Positions 11,286-22,554 of a stretch of DNA of 64,000 bases are shown here, one piece after another. Numbering within the stretch: position 1 is the first letter of the stretch; every line of letters starts with the position of its first letter. The notes below the pieces were generated by a model. That model did no database searches. It saw only the letters and a program-made list of their open reading frames with translations, and was not told the origin of the DNA. Origin of the DNA: Symbiodinium kawagutii (Eukaryota; Sar; Dinophyceae; Suessiales; Symbiodiniaceae); the NCBI GenBank assembly GCA_009767595.1, contig VSDK01018756.1:50772-114771 (forward strand), read 5' to 3'. Made by a program: the position numbers and the translations under genes.

Positions 11286-11497
11286 CATCTTTGATGAGCC
11301 ATTTCCCCCACCTCCTGTGATAAGGCCACATCAAGGGGGATCGAGTGTTCTCTGTCAGCAGCAACCTGGAGATTGAGGGCAAGTGCCATTGGATTTGTTT
11401 GTCGGGCGCGAAAAAAGGACACGAATCCAGACCCCAGAGGCCCCAGGCTTTGTTGAGCATTTCGTCGTTCAGAGTCTTTTCATTGGACAAAGCCATC
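11286..11497 (-). CDS. internal exon, unknown protein
   Basis: Acceptor CTCTCCATGCTCAG|G and donor AAAGATG|GTGAGA, both close to consensus. About 70 codons rich in tryptophan (NKAWGLWGLDSCPFFAPDKQ). Family not recognised. Confidence 0.55.
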
Positions 11498-11556
11498 CTG
11501 AGCATGGAGAGACCCACGAAGCCATGCAATGACTCTCAATTCCACCACGAACCAAG

Positions 11557-11558
<2 letters not shown>

Positions 11559-11603
<45 letters not shown>

Positions 11604-11643
11604 GTGATGGTGATGATGGTGATGGTGATGGTGATGGTGATGG

Positions 11644-11704
<61 letters not shown>

Positions 11705-11705
11705 C
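11559..11705. repeat. (GAT)n microsatellite with GGT variants
   Basis: About 49 GAT/GGT triplets, pure at both ends with a GATGGTGAT-patterned centre. Open frames through it encode only poly-Asp, poly-Met or poly-Ser. Confidence 0.95.
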
Positions 11706-11829
11706 TACTAGACTTGTCTACCGTACCTATGCCTGAGCAGCATCTGCACCACAATGCCCACTGTCTGAATAAAACGCATTTCATTTGAAGGGATCGGTCG
11801 ATTCATTCCTGTAACATGCTCAATCTGCT

Positions 11830-11930
11830 TAAAAATGGGTGTTTCCAAATTGGGGTACCCCTAAATCATCCTTTCTCATAGCATTTATGGCCATGAACGA
11901 TCTATTTTTGGGGGTCCCCCATCTTAAGAA
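11830..11930. repeat. dispersed repeat copy 2
   Basis: GTTTCCAAATTGGGGTACCC, AATCATCCTTTCTCATAG and ATTTTTGGGGGTCCCCC match the family at 56880, with a diverged centre. Confidence 0.6.
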
Positions 11931-12543
11931 CAGTGCCATTCGAATGGATCGGTTCCGGTCTCATTGGGTCCCTGGCCATTGCTTGTTGGTGGCCTCTCCA
12001 ATGAGTCCAAACAGCTGGCTATCTGCAATTTCGATGGCTTCCTTGGAGAACGACAAAGGAACAACACCCACGGACATCCGTGGACATACATGGACGGGGA
12101 CGGAGGATGTTGTTTTGCATGAAATCAAACACTACCTGATCTGCTTGAAATCAAAAAGACCATTCTTTGCGGGTGCACAGTGCACAATGGTAACAATCAA
12201 CTTAATCTGCCGCTCAAAGATTTTGCACCATCAACGGGCCAAGCATCTGCCAGAATATACTCATTCAATGCCTGCACAAAACGTACAAAACGAACCGCTT
12301 GTTGGCTTGCAGAATGGAAAAGCATATCCACAGACTGGCAAACAGCTCAGCAATGTCCTCGTGATGACAAAAAAATGCAGCAGAGCCCGTCCCAAACCAA
12401 TAGATAAGTCCCAAGGCAGCAGAGCGCCAAATTGCACCGTTGACAACGAACACTATCGACTTTCATTCTTAGGTCACAGTAGGTCCGCCTGCTTGCTATG
12501 CCTGACCCTTTTCCGCTGGCCTGAAAGTCACAACAGTCAATGA
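11839..12543 (+). CDS. long open frame, doubtful
   Basis: A 234-codon open frame opening at a GTG inside a dispersed repeat. Its length is unusual for chance here, but the peptide has no recognisable domain and no clear splice sites. It may be a chance frame. Confidence 0.2.
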   Translation: MFPNWGTPKSSFLIAFMAMNDLFLGVPHLKNSAIRMDRFRSHWVPGHCLLVASPMSPNSWLSAISMASLENDKGTTPTDIRGHTWTGTEDVVLHEIKHYLICLKSKRPFFAGAQCTMVTINLICRSKILHHQRAKHLPEYTHSMPAQNVQNEPLVGLQNGKAYPQTGKQLSNVLVMTKKCSRARPKPIDKSQGSRAPNCTVDNEHYRLSFLGHSRSACLLCLTLFRWPESHNSQ

Positions 12544-12549
12544 CGAATC

Positions 12550-13630
12550 CAACATTCTCATAGTATTTTGGTGCTCGCGCCCCATTGGACAGCCTCAGCT
12601 ACGTCACCGGTACTGGTACTTTCTGCAGGGTTGTGGAAAAACTGCAAGTCTTGAATAGTCTTAGCAGTCCAACAAATCCCAGTTGTATTTGCACATGTTT
12701 AATTGCCTACTTTCAAGGCAGAAGCTCCAGTCCGATAAGCTAGTGCCACGTCCAGAGGGACGAGTTGCTTTGAAGGTACCACAATTCATTGGGATCCGAA
12801 TCAGCCAAGAGTCACAAACAGCTGTCCGGGAGGGAGGTCCTGCGGCGTTCGCCAAACAGGAACAGCGTGAAACAAATGAAACATCTCTGCCACCAAAGAT
12901 TTTTCATAATGCACGACATGCTCTGATTGATTCTCAAAGCCAGGCAATGTGAGTTTCTCTGTGTGTGTTTGTTTGTTTGTGTTGCGCGTGTACACGTACA
13001 TGGATGTACGTTTCGATGGATGCACGTATCTATATTGTCGACATGGTACAAGTAGGTGGTGCAACAGCACCTTTTCTGTGGCTCAAGTGTTCAATCCAGT
13101 GAAGCGAGCATATTCCGGGGGGAACAGAGGAGCATGAGCACCACACAAGTCCATTTGGCCCAACAGAAACACTCGCATGCGGCCAAATCTCAACGACAAC
13201 CCGTGTTAAAACATGTTAAAACGAGGGATCTTCGTCAGCATTTGTCCTTTTGAGATTGTAGCCACGACTGAAGTTCAAGAGAAAGATCCGGAGGATCACC
13301 CTCTGCTGTACCTCACCCAGCATCTTCGTGCTGATAATGGCTCAAAACTGGGACCCAAAAAAATATCCAAGAATGTGAGCAAATGTTGCATCATCCTGCC
13401 AGCAAGTTGCAAAACTCTTCGCCCAAATATATCATAAGCGATGACGATTTGCTCCTGAGATCGCGCGCATCCGCACTTCCATGTCCGACATCTGCGATTC
13501 TGGTGCCATACTCCAGTCATTGTCCGAGTGGTGTCCAAAACAAATCAACTGGTGCTTACCCTTCCTTTCCAACCCACTTAAAAATATGATAAAATATGTA
13601 AGAAATCTGTAAGGATTGCATAGAATTGCT
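12550..13630. other. intergenic, no gene seen
   Basis: No supported exon. It contains a TGTGTGTTTGTTTGTTTGTG run at about 12958-12980 and otherwise ordinary sequence. Confidence 0.5.
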
Positions 13631-13632
13631 TG

Positions 13633-13773
13633 CTAAAATGTCTCAAATCTTCGGCTCAAGTTGGACCACTTGGAGCTACGAATTCGCTGCCCAGCGGCTT
13701 CCTTGCAGCCTGGCTGGGAGACTTGGAAAGTGGGCGAAGGACATGTTTCAGATGATGTCTTTGGAAGGACCAT
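13633..13773 (-). CDS. possible terminal exon, unknown protein
   Basis: 46 codons from an ATG at 13773 to TAG. The peptide (MVLPKTSSETCPSPTF, then a basic stretch) looks natural. It is downstream of the phase-consistent exons at 14285-14647 on the same strand and may end that gene. Joining splice sites not resolved. Confidence 0.4.
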   Translation of the reverse strand: MVLPKTSSETCPSPTFQVSQPGCKEAAGQRIRSSKWSNLSRRFETF

Positions 13774-13837
13774 GGCGGTGATGGATGGTGATGGTCAGTT
13801 TCCAACAACCAGCTGCCTTTCAACAAGTTGAAACGCT

Positions 13838-13925
13838 TGAAAAGTGGTGAAACCCATGGTGAAATGGTGAAACCCATGGTGAAACTCATCATGAAACTCA
13901 TCGTGAAACTCATCATGAAACCATC
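13838..13925. repeat. short tandem repeat, GTGAAACCCATG / GAAACTCATC
   Basis: Two GGTGAAACCCAT units, then three 15-bp units of the type GAAACTCATCATGAA. The minus frame across it gives repeated WFHDEFHDEF. Confidence 0.85.
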
Positions 13926-14284
13926 TGAAGGATGTCAAGCTGTTTTGGTTGGAGCATCTGATGAGTCCATTCGCAACAAACTTCTCCCTGCCACCTGGAT
14001 GTCTTCCATGGGCTTGGAGGAGCCTAGGCAGCTCCTTGGTTGCGGCGAACTCTGCTCGTCTCAACACGGGAAATCTGCTTAGGCGACTTGATCCAACTTG
14101 ATCCAACTTGATCCTTGGAAAACCTGTGGGTGCATAGTGCCAGGGAATCCACTTTTTTGGAGTGCTGTACTTCTCCCAAAGCCAGGAGGTGACAGGGAAC
14201 ACTCAGATTTACAATGATTTATGATGGAAAATGCATGGGAAAATGCATGGAAAATGAATTGCCAACTAGTCTCGTCAGGGTGAC

Positions 14285-14392
14285 CTCTGAGCAAATGGAG
14301 GCTGTCATGACAGGAAGCTGCTTGTCCAACCACTGCCTGGAACTCTCCCAATGGATCCGTGTCAGAGCAAACAATTGAGCTGCTCTGAAAAA
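14285..14392 (-). CDS. internal exon, unknown protein
   Basis: Acceptor GAGGTATTTCAG, donor TCAGAG|GTCACC, 36 codons, phase 0 at both ends. It joins in phase to the exon ending at 14477 across an 84-nt intron. The peptide is helix-like (FFRAAQLFALTRIHW). Confidence 0.55.
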
Positions 14393-14476
14393 CTGAAATA
14401 CCTCTCTTTGCATACTCTTACTGACTAAACAAAAATAGGGAATTTTTTAGAGTGGCTCAATTAACTCGTTACTTAC

Positions 14477-14647
14477 TTTCGTCTTGTGGGCCATTTTGCT
14501 GCTCTGCGAAAGGACCGCACACCTGATCGAGTGGCTCCAGGCTGCAGCACGTTGATACTTCCAGTGAACACTAGCTTTCTGGGGTGCAAGAGTTTCCAAT
14601 GGCTCCCGAGCTTTGTCTGACCTTCTCAGAAATGCTACATAAGCCAC
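14477..14647 (-). CDS. internal exon, unknown protein
   Basis: Acceptor CAAAGGTAG|G and an excellent donor GACGAAA|GTAAGT. Exactly 57 codons, phase 0 at both ends, basic (AYVAFLRRSDKAREPLE ... SKMAHKTK). The best exon of the 13.6-15.8 kb minus-strand cluster. Confidence 0.65.
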
Positions 14648-15212
14648 CTACCTTTGTAAGCAAAGGCAAAACCCAAAAATCTATCAAAATGCCGGCATAA
14701 AATGCACACATACCTGGTTGTGTTCAAGAGTGTATATTTAGTAGTTCCATCACAAAAACACCTTAACACCATCGCTCACCCTATCCAATCTTTCCATCCC
14801 TTTCCCCGCCTTGCAATGCCCAAGGGGTCCAACAGCAGAGGAACCGGTCTTCGACTACAAAAGAAAGAGGCTGCCAACTGCGCAGGAAACTGACCTTACA
14901 GCTGGAAAGCTCACAGCAAACCATCCTCAAATCAACCAACAAACCACAGGTTGACAGCATCAAGGGGTCAAGCATCAGTCAAGCACGGTCAAATCACAGA
15001 CAAACAACAAACAACTGTTGTCTATTTCACTCATAGCTGACTCATCAGATCTGATGGCAATGGTTGTTTACAAAGTTTGCAGTAAAATGATGCATTTCTG
15101 AAGACGGTTGGTTCCAACATGGTTTAAAATGCCTGAAAAAACAATGGTTAAAACAATGAGTTTGGAGTTGATTATGATGAGGATCATTAAGCCATTGGAT
15201 ATCATGCTGTAC

Positions 15213-15301
15213 AGATTGAAATCCTCAAAATCGACACGTGCTCGGTTCCTTTCCCACAACTCCAGCAAGCAACCTATGCTCCCATCTGGAAGCTCCAAGT
15301 C
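15213..15301 (-). CDS. internal exon, unknown protein
   Basis: Acceptor CACTGACAG|G, donor TTTCAATCT|GTACAG, 29 codons (DLELPDGSIGCLLELWERNR). Same strand as the exons below and possibly the same gene. Confidence 0.4.
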
Positions 15302-15679
15302 CTGTCAGTGTGCGTTAAGACATCGCACGGACGGGAACGTCTTGCAACAGCACATGCGTCGACTCTCAAATGAGTTCAAACGATACCTTCTCCGGGAACA
15401 GATTTCTTGGGGCACCAGAATCAAAGAAACGAGCCTGGCCAGCCTAGCCCTATTTTGCCTACTCTGCGGGTAGATAGTTCTAAATTGTACCTGTCTCGCG
15501 CATATTATGATTGTTTGTCACCTTTGTCATCTTGTCTCTCCTGTACTGTCCTAGATAAAGTTAGAAATGCTCCGCAACTGAGCACGCGAATGGGATTGTT
15601 TTGATGCGAACTTGAGAGCGATTCAGTAATTATCAAAATAAACTCAACCTGTGTTCAATGCAATGCGAGCTTATTGTCC

Positions 15680-15770
15680 TGCACTTTGCATCTGTCCGCC
15701 ATCATGTAGAGAAGAAAGTCTGCTGAAATTTCTTCTTCTTCCGCCCTTGTCACAACTTTCGTGTTGATGC
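15680..15770 (-). CDS. exon candidate, acidic
   Basis: Open minus frame with VVTRAEEEEISADFLLYMMA after an ACACGAAAG acceptor-like site. Exact 3' limit uncertain. Upstream member of the same cluster. Confidence 0.32.
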
Positions 15771-16078
15771 AGCAAAAATGTCCGAAAAAAATCCGAAAAA
15801 CATGATTCAACATGTCCGTACAAAGATGTGCTTTCAATATCTTTTAATTCCTTTTTGAATGTAGAAAGATTCTTGGCAGTAGTAGGGCTGCATCCAATGA
15901 TTCTATTGTTTGAAAATGAAGCACAGAAGAGAGAGCCGGACGAAGCTCAGTGAGAAGTGAGATCGAGATGGGTCTTGAAAGAAGATAATCAACCAAACCA
16001 GCGATCACGTAGAAGACGAAAGGGACATGGGACAGAGAGTCTCGAAAACAAACCTACAGATTTGCCAAGTGTCTCCAG

Positions 16079-16202
16079 CAATTCTTCTTGTTCACAAATG
16101 CTTCGCCATTCTGAAAGCACCTCATCCTGCAAAGAGGGGACTGAACATCTTCAGGCTCAGGAAAAGGAAGGGGAAATTGGAATTGTGTTGCGCCATATTC
16201 AG
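16079..16202 (+). CDS. exon candidate, unknown
   Basis: Between GTGTCTCCAG and CATATTCAG|GTTGAA. The peptide is polar and acidic (TEHLQAQEKEGEIGIVL). The same strand has a second, longer open frame here, so the frame is not certain. Confidence 0.32.
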
Positions 16203-17008
16203 GTTGAATGCTGTTGCCAAGTCACCTTCTTCTCCTTTAGGTTGCATCCATAGTGAGCCAAGAAGGAACCAAGTAGAAACCTGCCAAGCAAGAACCCATG
16301 GTTGCCACACGTTGCCACGATTCAAACACTTTGATCACAGCAATCTTTCTGTTCCTTCGGCACATCGCAAGGCTAAATCTGCTACGTCATCTGTACAACG
16401 CAGATCTTTCTATCACAGACCTTTTCTTGGCTGGGGTTCCCGCAAGGTGCATTTATGACAAGAGAAAAGGATGTGAACACATGAATGGCGTAGAGAGGTG
16501 CATTTGAGATTGCCATCATACTGCAGGGCATGCAAAAGTTGCATGGCACAACGGTGGCGCATTCATTTCCCCTCGTCATCAATCCATGCATCGGTGCCTG
16601 CCAGGGAGTTGCGAGATCTGTCGATCCATGTCTTTGTGTCGTGTGTGCCACGCCAGGACCTTAGGTGACAATTGATCGCTCAATCATGCACTGAGGATCA
16701 CTCAGGACCCATCACATCTCCCGAGGCTTTGTGCTGGGATCATTACTAACCAGGTAAGCAGTCAACATCAACCATTCTTTTTGGAGGAAGGCTCGGCTGA
16801 TCGACAGCCAATAAAGCACGTCGTGTGAATTGTGTGCGGAAAAAAAAGCACTCCAACTCTGGAGCCCAGACAGGGAAACACCATGGCTATGAGAATCCTG
16901 TAAGAGTTGACCAACTCAGTTGACTTCAGAATTGGGTACAAGTTGATGTTGATAAGCTCAACAACTCTGTCTTATGTTTCCGGTCTTTTTCATTGTGCAA
17001 GTATATAC

Positions 17009-17198
17009 CTGAGACGATTTTCTGAGTTCACCTGCGGAACTGGACAGCAGGAACGGAGTTGAATCTGCCAGGTTGTCATCCATTTGCGATCCCGCATCGT
17101 GTCCATCGTGGCGCCACGGCGCCACGGCGATCAGCCAAGAGTCTTCGTCACAATACACGAACTCACGGATGCTCGCCACGCCATCCAACTGGTGACCA
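17009..17198 (-). CDS. internal exon, unknown protein
   Basis: Acceptor GGCATTTTGGAG, strong donor GTCTCAG|GTATAT, phase 0 at the 3' end. The peptide is acidic and well mixed (IREFVYCDEDSWLIAVAPW, then GSQMDDNLADSTPFLLSS). A second acceptor lies 10 bases downstream. Confidence 0.55.
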
Positions 17199-17459
17199 CT
17201 CCAAAATGCCACACACAGCTGTGGTAAAACAAATCAGAAGGAAAACAAGAAAAGGTAGAACAAAGAATATGGAATAAAGATGAATAAAGATGAAAAAAGA
17301 GTATAGAATTAATAGAAAAAGATAGAAAATGGAGTAGAAATGAGTAGACGCGAGAGAAGGAATCCCATAGAGTCCCACACAGAGTCCAGATCAATGGATG
17401 ACCACTGGTTTCTTCGAGTTGATGATATGGGGCCAATGAATCTCCACGTTCCCACAGCT

Positions 17460-17745
17460 TGAACCTGCTGTTCCAACATCGCCCTTTGAACTTGAACAGA
17501 GTGGCATCTGCCGAGCCTCTTCATTGGAGTATTTGATGCTCTCTCGTGCCTGGCAATTGCAGGTCGTGCTCTTCACTCCCCACTGAATAGTAGCGAGGAT
17601 AGCGAAGCTCTGCAAATTTGCACAGACTGTGCATCAGTTTGCTGCTCTTCCTTTTCAGGGTGACTATGTGTGAGCTCTGTGATATTAAGAAGCGGACAGA
17701 AGTGTCTGACTGCTGTGGAAGGGGCCATTTCTTTCTGATAGGCAC
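17460..17745 (-). CDS. coding-like segment, frames overlap
   Basis: Three minus frames are open in succession (SKLMHSLCKFAELRYPRYYS, then EESIKYSN-like and VQRAMLEQQVQAVGTWRFIG). At least one exon seems likely, but borders cannot be fixed. It lies upstream of the exon at 17009-17198 on the same strand. Confidence 0.33.
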
Positions 17746-17809
17746 CCAACAAACATACAGTTTAGCTCAAGACTCAAGATCACTTCAAAGCCGCACAGGG
17801 GGAAATTGA

Positions 17810-18270
17810 CCACGTCTTAGCTCAACAAGCCACCAGCAGCACCCAGCAATTAGCAATTACGTTCCTGCAATTCTAGTGCATACCTCAAAGCCATGATTTG
17901 CTTCCCACAATCATTGCACCATATATGAATGTTTGGTTCTATCAAAGATTCTCAAAGAATTCAAGCCTGAACTGAGAATGCTGAAGAGGAGCTTGAACAA
18001 AAGAAGTATCTCTTTAACTTATTCTATTTGATCTGATACATATTCATCATTATTGTTATTATCATACATTGATATGTTGTACCTCGAATTAGCTTCATAA
18101 CCTAAGCATATTCCACGTTTTTCTAGAATCCGTCCAAGCCCTTGCCTTGACTCTGTCAGACTTCCTGAAGTGACTCAGACTGTGGTGGCAAACGTATAGC
18201 CTATGCTACTCTTACACCACCATACACCACCTGTACATCAAAGCAGCTACAAGCCTAGAAGTCAGCCCAA
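17810..18270. other. intergenic, no gene seen
   Basis: AT-leaning sequence without a supported exon or a marked repeat. Confidence 0.5.
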
Positions 18271-18421
18271 GGAATGCGCTTCTTTGAGTGTGCAAAAAGA
18301 TTAGCATTGGGGAATGAAACACAGCTCATGTGTTTTGGCATAATGAACTCGTTTTCCAGCAAGTGTTGTCTGCACAACGGGTCACTTGGCTACTCGAAGA
18401 AGTGCTGGCAAATAAGGACAC

Positions 18422-18496
18422 ATAGTGAGTGCGGGCTCTCCTCGTCTGCATCTGTTGTTTGGTGTCCAAAATCTGATCGGTCAATGCGTCAAGGGC
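18422..18496 (-). CDS. short exon candidate
   Basis: 25 codons (ALDALTDQILDTKQQMQTRR) between a GCTTGTCGCAG acceptor and a CACTAT|GTGTCC donor, phase 0 at both ends. Confidence 0.38.
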
Positions 18497-18643
18497 CTGC
18501 GACAAGCATTGGGGCAATTGATGACAGTTCACTCAAGGGCGGAAGAACATAAGATGAAAAATAAACAACAAGAATAGCAAAAGCACAAGCTGAATACACT
18601 TGAGATCAAATAATGTTGTTTAAAAAAAAATGCATCAAATAAA

Positions 18644-19021
18644 ATGTTCCAGAAGGATTCACTTGAACCTTGGAGGGTTTGCGGAGCTAGTGTTGCTGGG
18701 AAACGGAGCAACTTGTTTCTGGAGATGTCTAGAGATCGAGCAGGCTTGAGGCAAGGCTTGGGAAGCTTACATGCCAGAGATGCAGATCATTTCGAGGCAA
18801 AATGTTCCACTTCCATAACGATCTATGGTGAGCTCATTTTTTTGAAGTGTTCCTCTAACTCAATTTGTGAAGCTGTTGCGTTTCTTCTTCCATTCGGTGT
18901 CATGGGTTTTCCTCTGGGTTCACGATGGAAAGCATACTTTTCCAAATCATCCTCACAAGGAAGCCAGGTGAAAATACTGAAGGATGCCAAAAGCTATGCT
19001 GATGATCATCAGTGGGACTAG
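18644..19021 (+). CDS. 125-codon open frame, unknown
   Basis: ATG-initiated frame ending in TAG with a mixed, plausible peptide (FLEMSRDRAGLRQGLG; VKILKDAKSYADDHQWD at the end). No splice signals needed. It overlaps the end of a minus-strand exon by four bases. Could be a small gene or chance. Confidence 0.3.
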   Translation: MFQKDSLEPWRVCGASVAGKRSNLFLEMSRDRAGLRQGLGSLHARDADHFEAKCSTSITIYGELIFLKCSSNSICEAVAFLLPFGVMGFPLGSRWKAYFSKSSSQGSQVKILKDAKSYADDHQWD

Positions 19022-19177
19022 GGAAGTAGAGAAGCAACAGAGCATTCTCTTTCACAACCAGACGACTCAGGATCAAGCTTAAAAGTCAGTGGTGGTGGCA
19101 GTTTAAAGAAGTGTCTGTCGGCTTCATGTGCGTGAACAATCTCACTTTCAGCAGGAGGTAAAGGGGTGGATCCCCTT
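19018..19177 (-). CDS. terminal exon, unknown protein
   Basis: Good polypyrimidine acceptor (TCTCCTTGCTTCACCTAG), then 52 residues to TAG (PLPPAESEIVHAHEADRHFF). It may join the exon at 19290-19402. Confidence 0.5.
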
Positions 19178-19289
19178 CTAGGTGAAGCAAGGAGAAGATG
19201 GATGCTTTTGAGGTGCAGGAAAAAAGGAAGGGAATGGCAGGAGAGATAGAGAGGCTCGGGGAATGCCAGGCTGGCGAACATAATGAAAC

Positions 19290-19402
19290 CTGTAGCGATC
19301 ACAGAATTGCACAGTCCTACCACAGTACCCGATCTGTCTTGCTAACATCAACAGCGCTTTTCTCAGCATATCAACTACATATTTGCATCCTTCCCCTCCC
19401 AC
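19290..19402 (-). CDS. exon candidate, unknown
   Basis: Open frame with YVVDMLRKALLMLARQIGYC and a GATCGCTACAG|GTTTCA donor. The 5' border is uncertain. Same strand as 19018-19177. Confidence 0.42.
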
Positions 19403-19473
19403 CTATCCCATTGAAATTTACGGTTCCGGCGTACAAAAACGACTTGGGGGTGGGGTCTCCAAATGACATACCA

Positions 19474-19474
19474 C

Positions 19475-19510
<36 letters not shown>

Positions 19511-19518
19511 GTATATGT
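19474..19518. repeat. (TA)n microsatellite
   Basis: Alternating TA with two GTATA interruptions. Confidence 0.95.
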
Positions 19519-19699
19519 CTAAGAAATTTCATCCCTGACCCCCCCACACATTCTAGGTCTCAAGGAGAGGAGATTCTGCAACCATTGGGATTCACTCTTC
19601 GACACACAACCAGCTTCTATCAAGTGATTGACCCACAAGCGAACCCAGGGAGGATCTTACCCCTTTCACACAGGAAGGCGATGTTTCTCTGAAATTTTG

Positions 19700-20480
19700 G
19701 TGTACGCAGGCTTCAGCCCCAAATGTAGCTAAAGCCAACCAAACTCCAGCTTCGAAACAGATTTTTGTGATTTATACATGTGTCACAACACATTATCTGC
19801 GTGTCTGTGTGTGTGTGTTCATTTTTTGAGCCTTAGCGCCGCAACTTGATGCACATTCACACTGAGTCAAGGTCCTCTTCTGATGCTTCAAACTCCTTCA
19901 TCTTCTCTTTATGCCGTCCCTGAAGCTGCCAGTCGCTGTGATCCAATGCCAACACAACCATGTTGGCTTCAAATCCCCCAAGGAAAAAAGGCATCCAGAC
20001 TCAGTGCTTGCATCAACAAATGACGAAGGAAGTGTGGAAGTAATATAACTTTGCTATGCTTCACCCGGTACTTCCTCATTTGCGTTTTTCAACCTTAGAT
20101 TTGAAGATAGGGAGCAACAGAACAATCTAAAGAGATTTATATAGACTGGGAGCTCTTCTGACTACGTTCAGCATACCGAGGCACACTACAAGGCCAGACA
20201 ATCCCAAGATAGGCGGTTGAATATAAGCTCAGCAAAGGCCCAAGATAAGTTCAACATGGGTTAAAGCCTGCAAGTAGGCGCAACATATATTTAAGGTCAG
20301 CTTTGAGGTCAGCTCTAAGTATGCTAAAACATTCCATGTGCCTTTGAACCACTGAACTTCTGTAAATTGAAATGTAGATGTGTTCCATGGGAAGCAGTCA
20401 GAGGCTCCAGTTGAACTAGCAAAGCTAACAATCTCAGAACATGCTGAATATAAGCATGACTGGCAAAAAAAACAGCCGTT
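19700..20480. other. intergenic, no gene seen
   Basis: No supported exon. A short TGTGTG run lies near 19803-19818. Confidence 0.5.
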
Positions 20481-20489
20481 TTCACAATC

Positions 20490-20680
20490 GAGCCTCTCTT
20501 GCCGTGTCCCCCCTACTTTGCGACATCTAACTCTCTGGTGCTGCAATCTTATGAATTGAGGGAATTTGCAGGAAGTGTGGAAATGAACCTCGACTGCTTT
20601 CAACTTTGCCACGTCATCTTCGACCTCGGGTTGATCTTTACAAAAAGTTGCGCTGTGCGCAATGCTTTGCAAGTATGTAC
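20490..20680 (-). CDS. exon candidate, unknown
   Basis: Minus frame with CKDQPEVEDDVAKLKAVEVH and a cysteine- and arginine-rich continuation. A CATACTTGCAAAG acceptor-like site lies upstream and a GTCGCAAA|GTAGGG donor inside. Borders approximate. Confidence 0.38.
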
Positions 20681-21101
20681 ATCATAGTTCAATCATTGAA
20701 ATTGCTGTAGAAACCTAGGACGTGGTGCCACATTGCGTACTCCAGTGGATAGTGGGACACGTTTAGGCATGCAGGAAGGAAGATCTCAGATCTTTGATTT
20801 CAACTGATGGAATCTCTAGGAACCACAACAACTTCATCTCCAAAGGAGAAAAACACCAATTAAACACCAACCTTGTTGTTATGATCACTTCTGATTCTTG
20901 AACACACCCAGTAGATCAAGTACATTGCATGCAGCTGTATATCAGCTGCAACTCATGAAACTCTCAAGAACACTTTGAACAGGTCTTCAACACGTCTTCA
21001 ACTCCCAAGGATCCCACCGACTTCCAGGTTCTGACCTTGACAGGTTCTGCGACAGGTGGGGATTGAGTGCTGAAGATGTCCTAGGTTTCCTACAGTTTCC
21101 T

Positions 21102-21262
21102 TCAAAGATCACTGCCAAGCATAGGTTTTCTACAGTTTCCTCCGAAGATCACTTTGCCAAATCTTGCCAAATCTTGCCAAGCTCCGAGAATATTTCTTCG
21201 CAACAGCCCTGTCAACGTTGTCCAATTGCAAAGTAACTCACCGTCTAAATGAAGCTGGACAC
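21102..21262 (-). CDS. exon candidate, unknown
   Basis: Acceptor CCCGTGTCCAG followed by LHLDGELLCNWTTLTGLLRR. A strong GTGAGT donor 14 bases in could shorten it. The far end contains triplicated ATCTTGCCAA, so the 3' border is doubtful. Confidence 0.3.
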
Positions 21263-21419
21263 GGGGTAAACTTAAACCAATCATTACATAGATGCTCAGC
21301 GCTGCAAGCCATCTCCAAGTGTTGTTGAGGGAACTTCAGAATGTGATGGCATAATGTGAGGTTCCAAACCTCACGCTATAGATGTCAAAAATGAACCTAG
21401 GACCTTAGTTTTGACCTCG

Positions 21420-21655
21420 CAAGGATAAAATACTTTACAATCATCAATTCTATCTATGATGTCTATATCTCCTTCTATATAAAACAAATATGTAACGTCT
21501 ATATATTTGAAATCTAGAACAAATAGACAGTTTAAGCCTCTAGATATCAATCTCTGCAACATGTTTTGCCTTCTAGATAGCCTGTAGATATCAATCTCTA
21601 TAAGATAGCCCATAGACAGCCCTATAGATAGCCTATAGATAGCCTATAGCCTCCA
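21420..21655. repeat. TAGATAGCCTATAG-type low complexity
   Basis: Repeated TATCTATAT, GATATCAATCTC and TAGATAGCCTATAG words, AT-rich. Confidence 0.65.
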
Positions 21656-21686
21656 CATATGAAGGACCACCATCCACTCCCTTCAC

Positions 21687-21815
21687 CTGCCAAGGCACTG
21701 CGGCCACGAAGGCGCGCAGCCACTGGACCAGTGCAGAAGCCAAGGCTTGGCCCGGCTCCTCCACCAAGCCGCCCAGCGCTTGCAGCCTGCCGTGCGGGCC
21801 ATGTGTTGAGCTCAC
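21687..21815 (-). CDS. exon of a multi-exon gene, unknown protein
   Basis: Acceptor ACCACCACAG|G, donor CTTGGCAG|GTGAAG, 43 codons, phase 0 both ends, GC-rich (LQALGGLVEEPGQALASALV). It joins in phase to the exon ending at 21903 across an 87-nt intron. Confidence 0.6.
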
Positions 21816-21902
21816 CTGTGGTGGTCTACATCTTTATTTCTGTGACCTGAAATCATTTGAAATTAATCATTGATACGTGACTAAATAAGTATCTGCCATA
21901 AC

Positions 21903-22085
21903 TATCCATAGATGATGATATTCAAACAGGAGGTTGGAGATGATTTTGTGAAGCATGAAGAGTTCTCCTCGAAATGCCAAGAGCTGGGTTTGTAAACTTG
22001 GAACCAACAGCGCCACCAGGACTCCAGGAGAATCCTGAGGGGTGTGCTGTTCCAAACGCTCCTGGACTGTAGCCTTGGCCAGCAA
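21903..22085 (-). CDS. exon of the same multi-exon gene
   Basis: Acceptor AGCTACTGGCAG, donor CTATGGATA|GTTATG, 61 codons, phase 0 both ends. Leucine-rich, helix-like (LLAKATVQERLEQHTPQDSP; FRGELFMLHKIISNLLFEYH). An overlapping frame also looks open, but this one keeps phase with both neighbours. Confidence 0.65.
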
Positions 22086-22143
22086 CTGCCAGTAGCTTCA
22101 CCCATCCAACCCGAGGCGACCCGTGGGGCAACCATGCGGCAAC

Positions 22144-22209
22144 CCATGATGTTTCGGACTTCCCTGAGACGTCAGCTGCGCGGTCTGTGGAGTTTTGAAG
22201 ATCCACCGC
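22144..22209 (-). CDS. exon of the same multi-exon gene
   Basis: Acceptor CCTGTCTGCATCAG|G, donor ATCATGG|GTTGCC, 22 codons (AVDLQNSTDRAADVSGKSET), phase 0 both ends. The implied intron to the next exon is 58 nt. Confidence 0.5.
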
Positions 22210-22554
22210 CTGATGCAGACAGGACACCAGCATGAAACTTAGGGAAAACATATGGAAGAATGATGAAGGATGGCACCCAATCACCGAACAAGTTGGCTGT
22301 TTCTTTCAGACACCTCATTTGTCATCCACGTCAAAATCATTTGTTTGCAATGATCTAATCAATCCATCGAGACCAGCTTGTCAACTTGACTTCACCACCC
22401 AACTTCAACTCTGAATATGTCCGTTAGACGTTTAGCAACATGTGCTAAGCCCATGATTTGAAATCTTGTGAACCCATACGTAGCAGCGTCAAACTGTCTG
22501 ACTACATGTACCATCATGTTTCGGTGCTTTCGCTGGATATGAAAAATGCGGTTC

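Noticed and set aside
11345-11788. 147-codon frame with a long poly-Asp run
   Set aside because: It is the (GAT)n microsatellite read in one frame; flanks show no coding support.
19198-19692. 164-codon plus frame
   Set aside because: Passes through a (TA)n microsatellite and overlaps better minus-strand exons.
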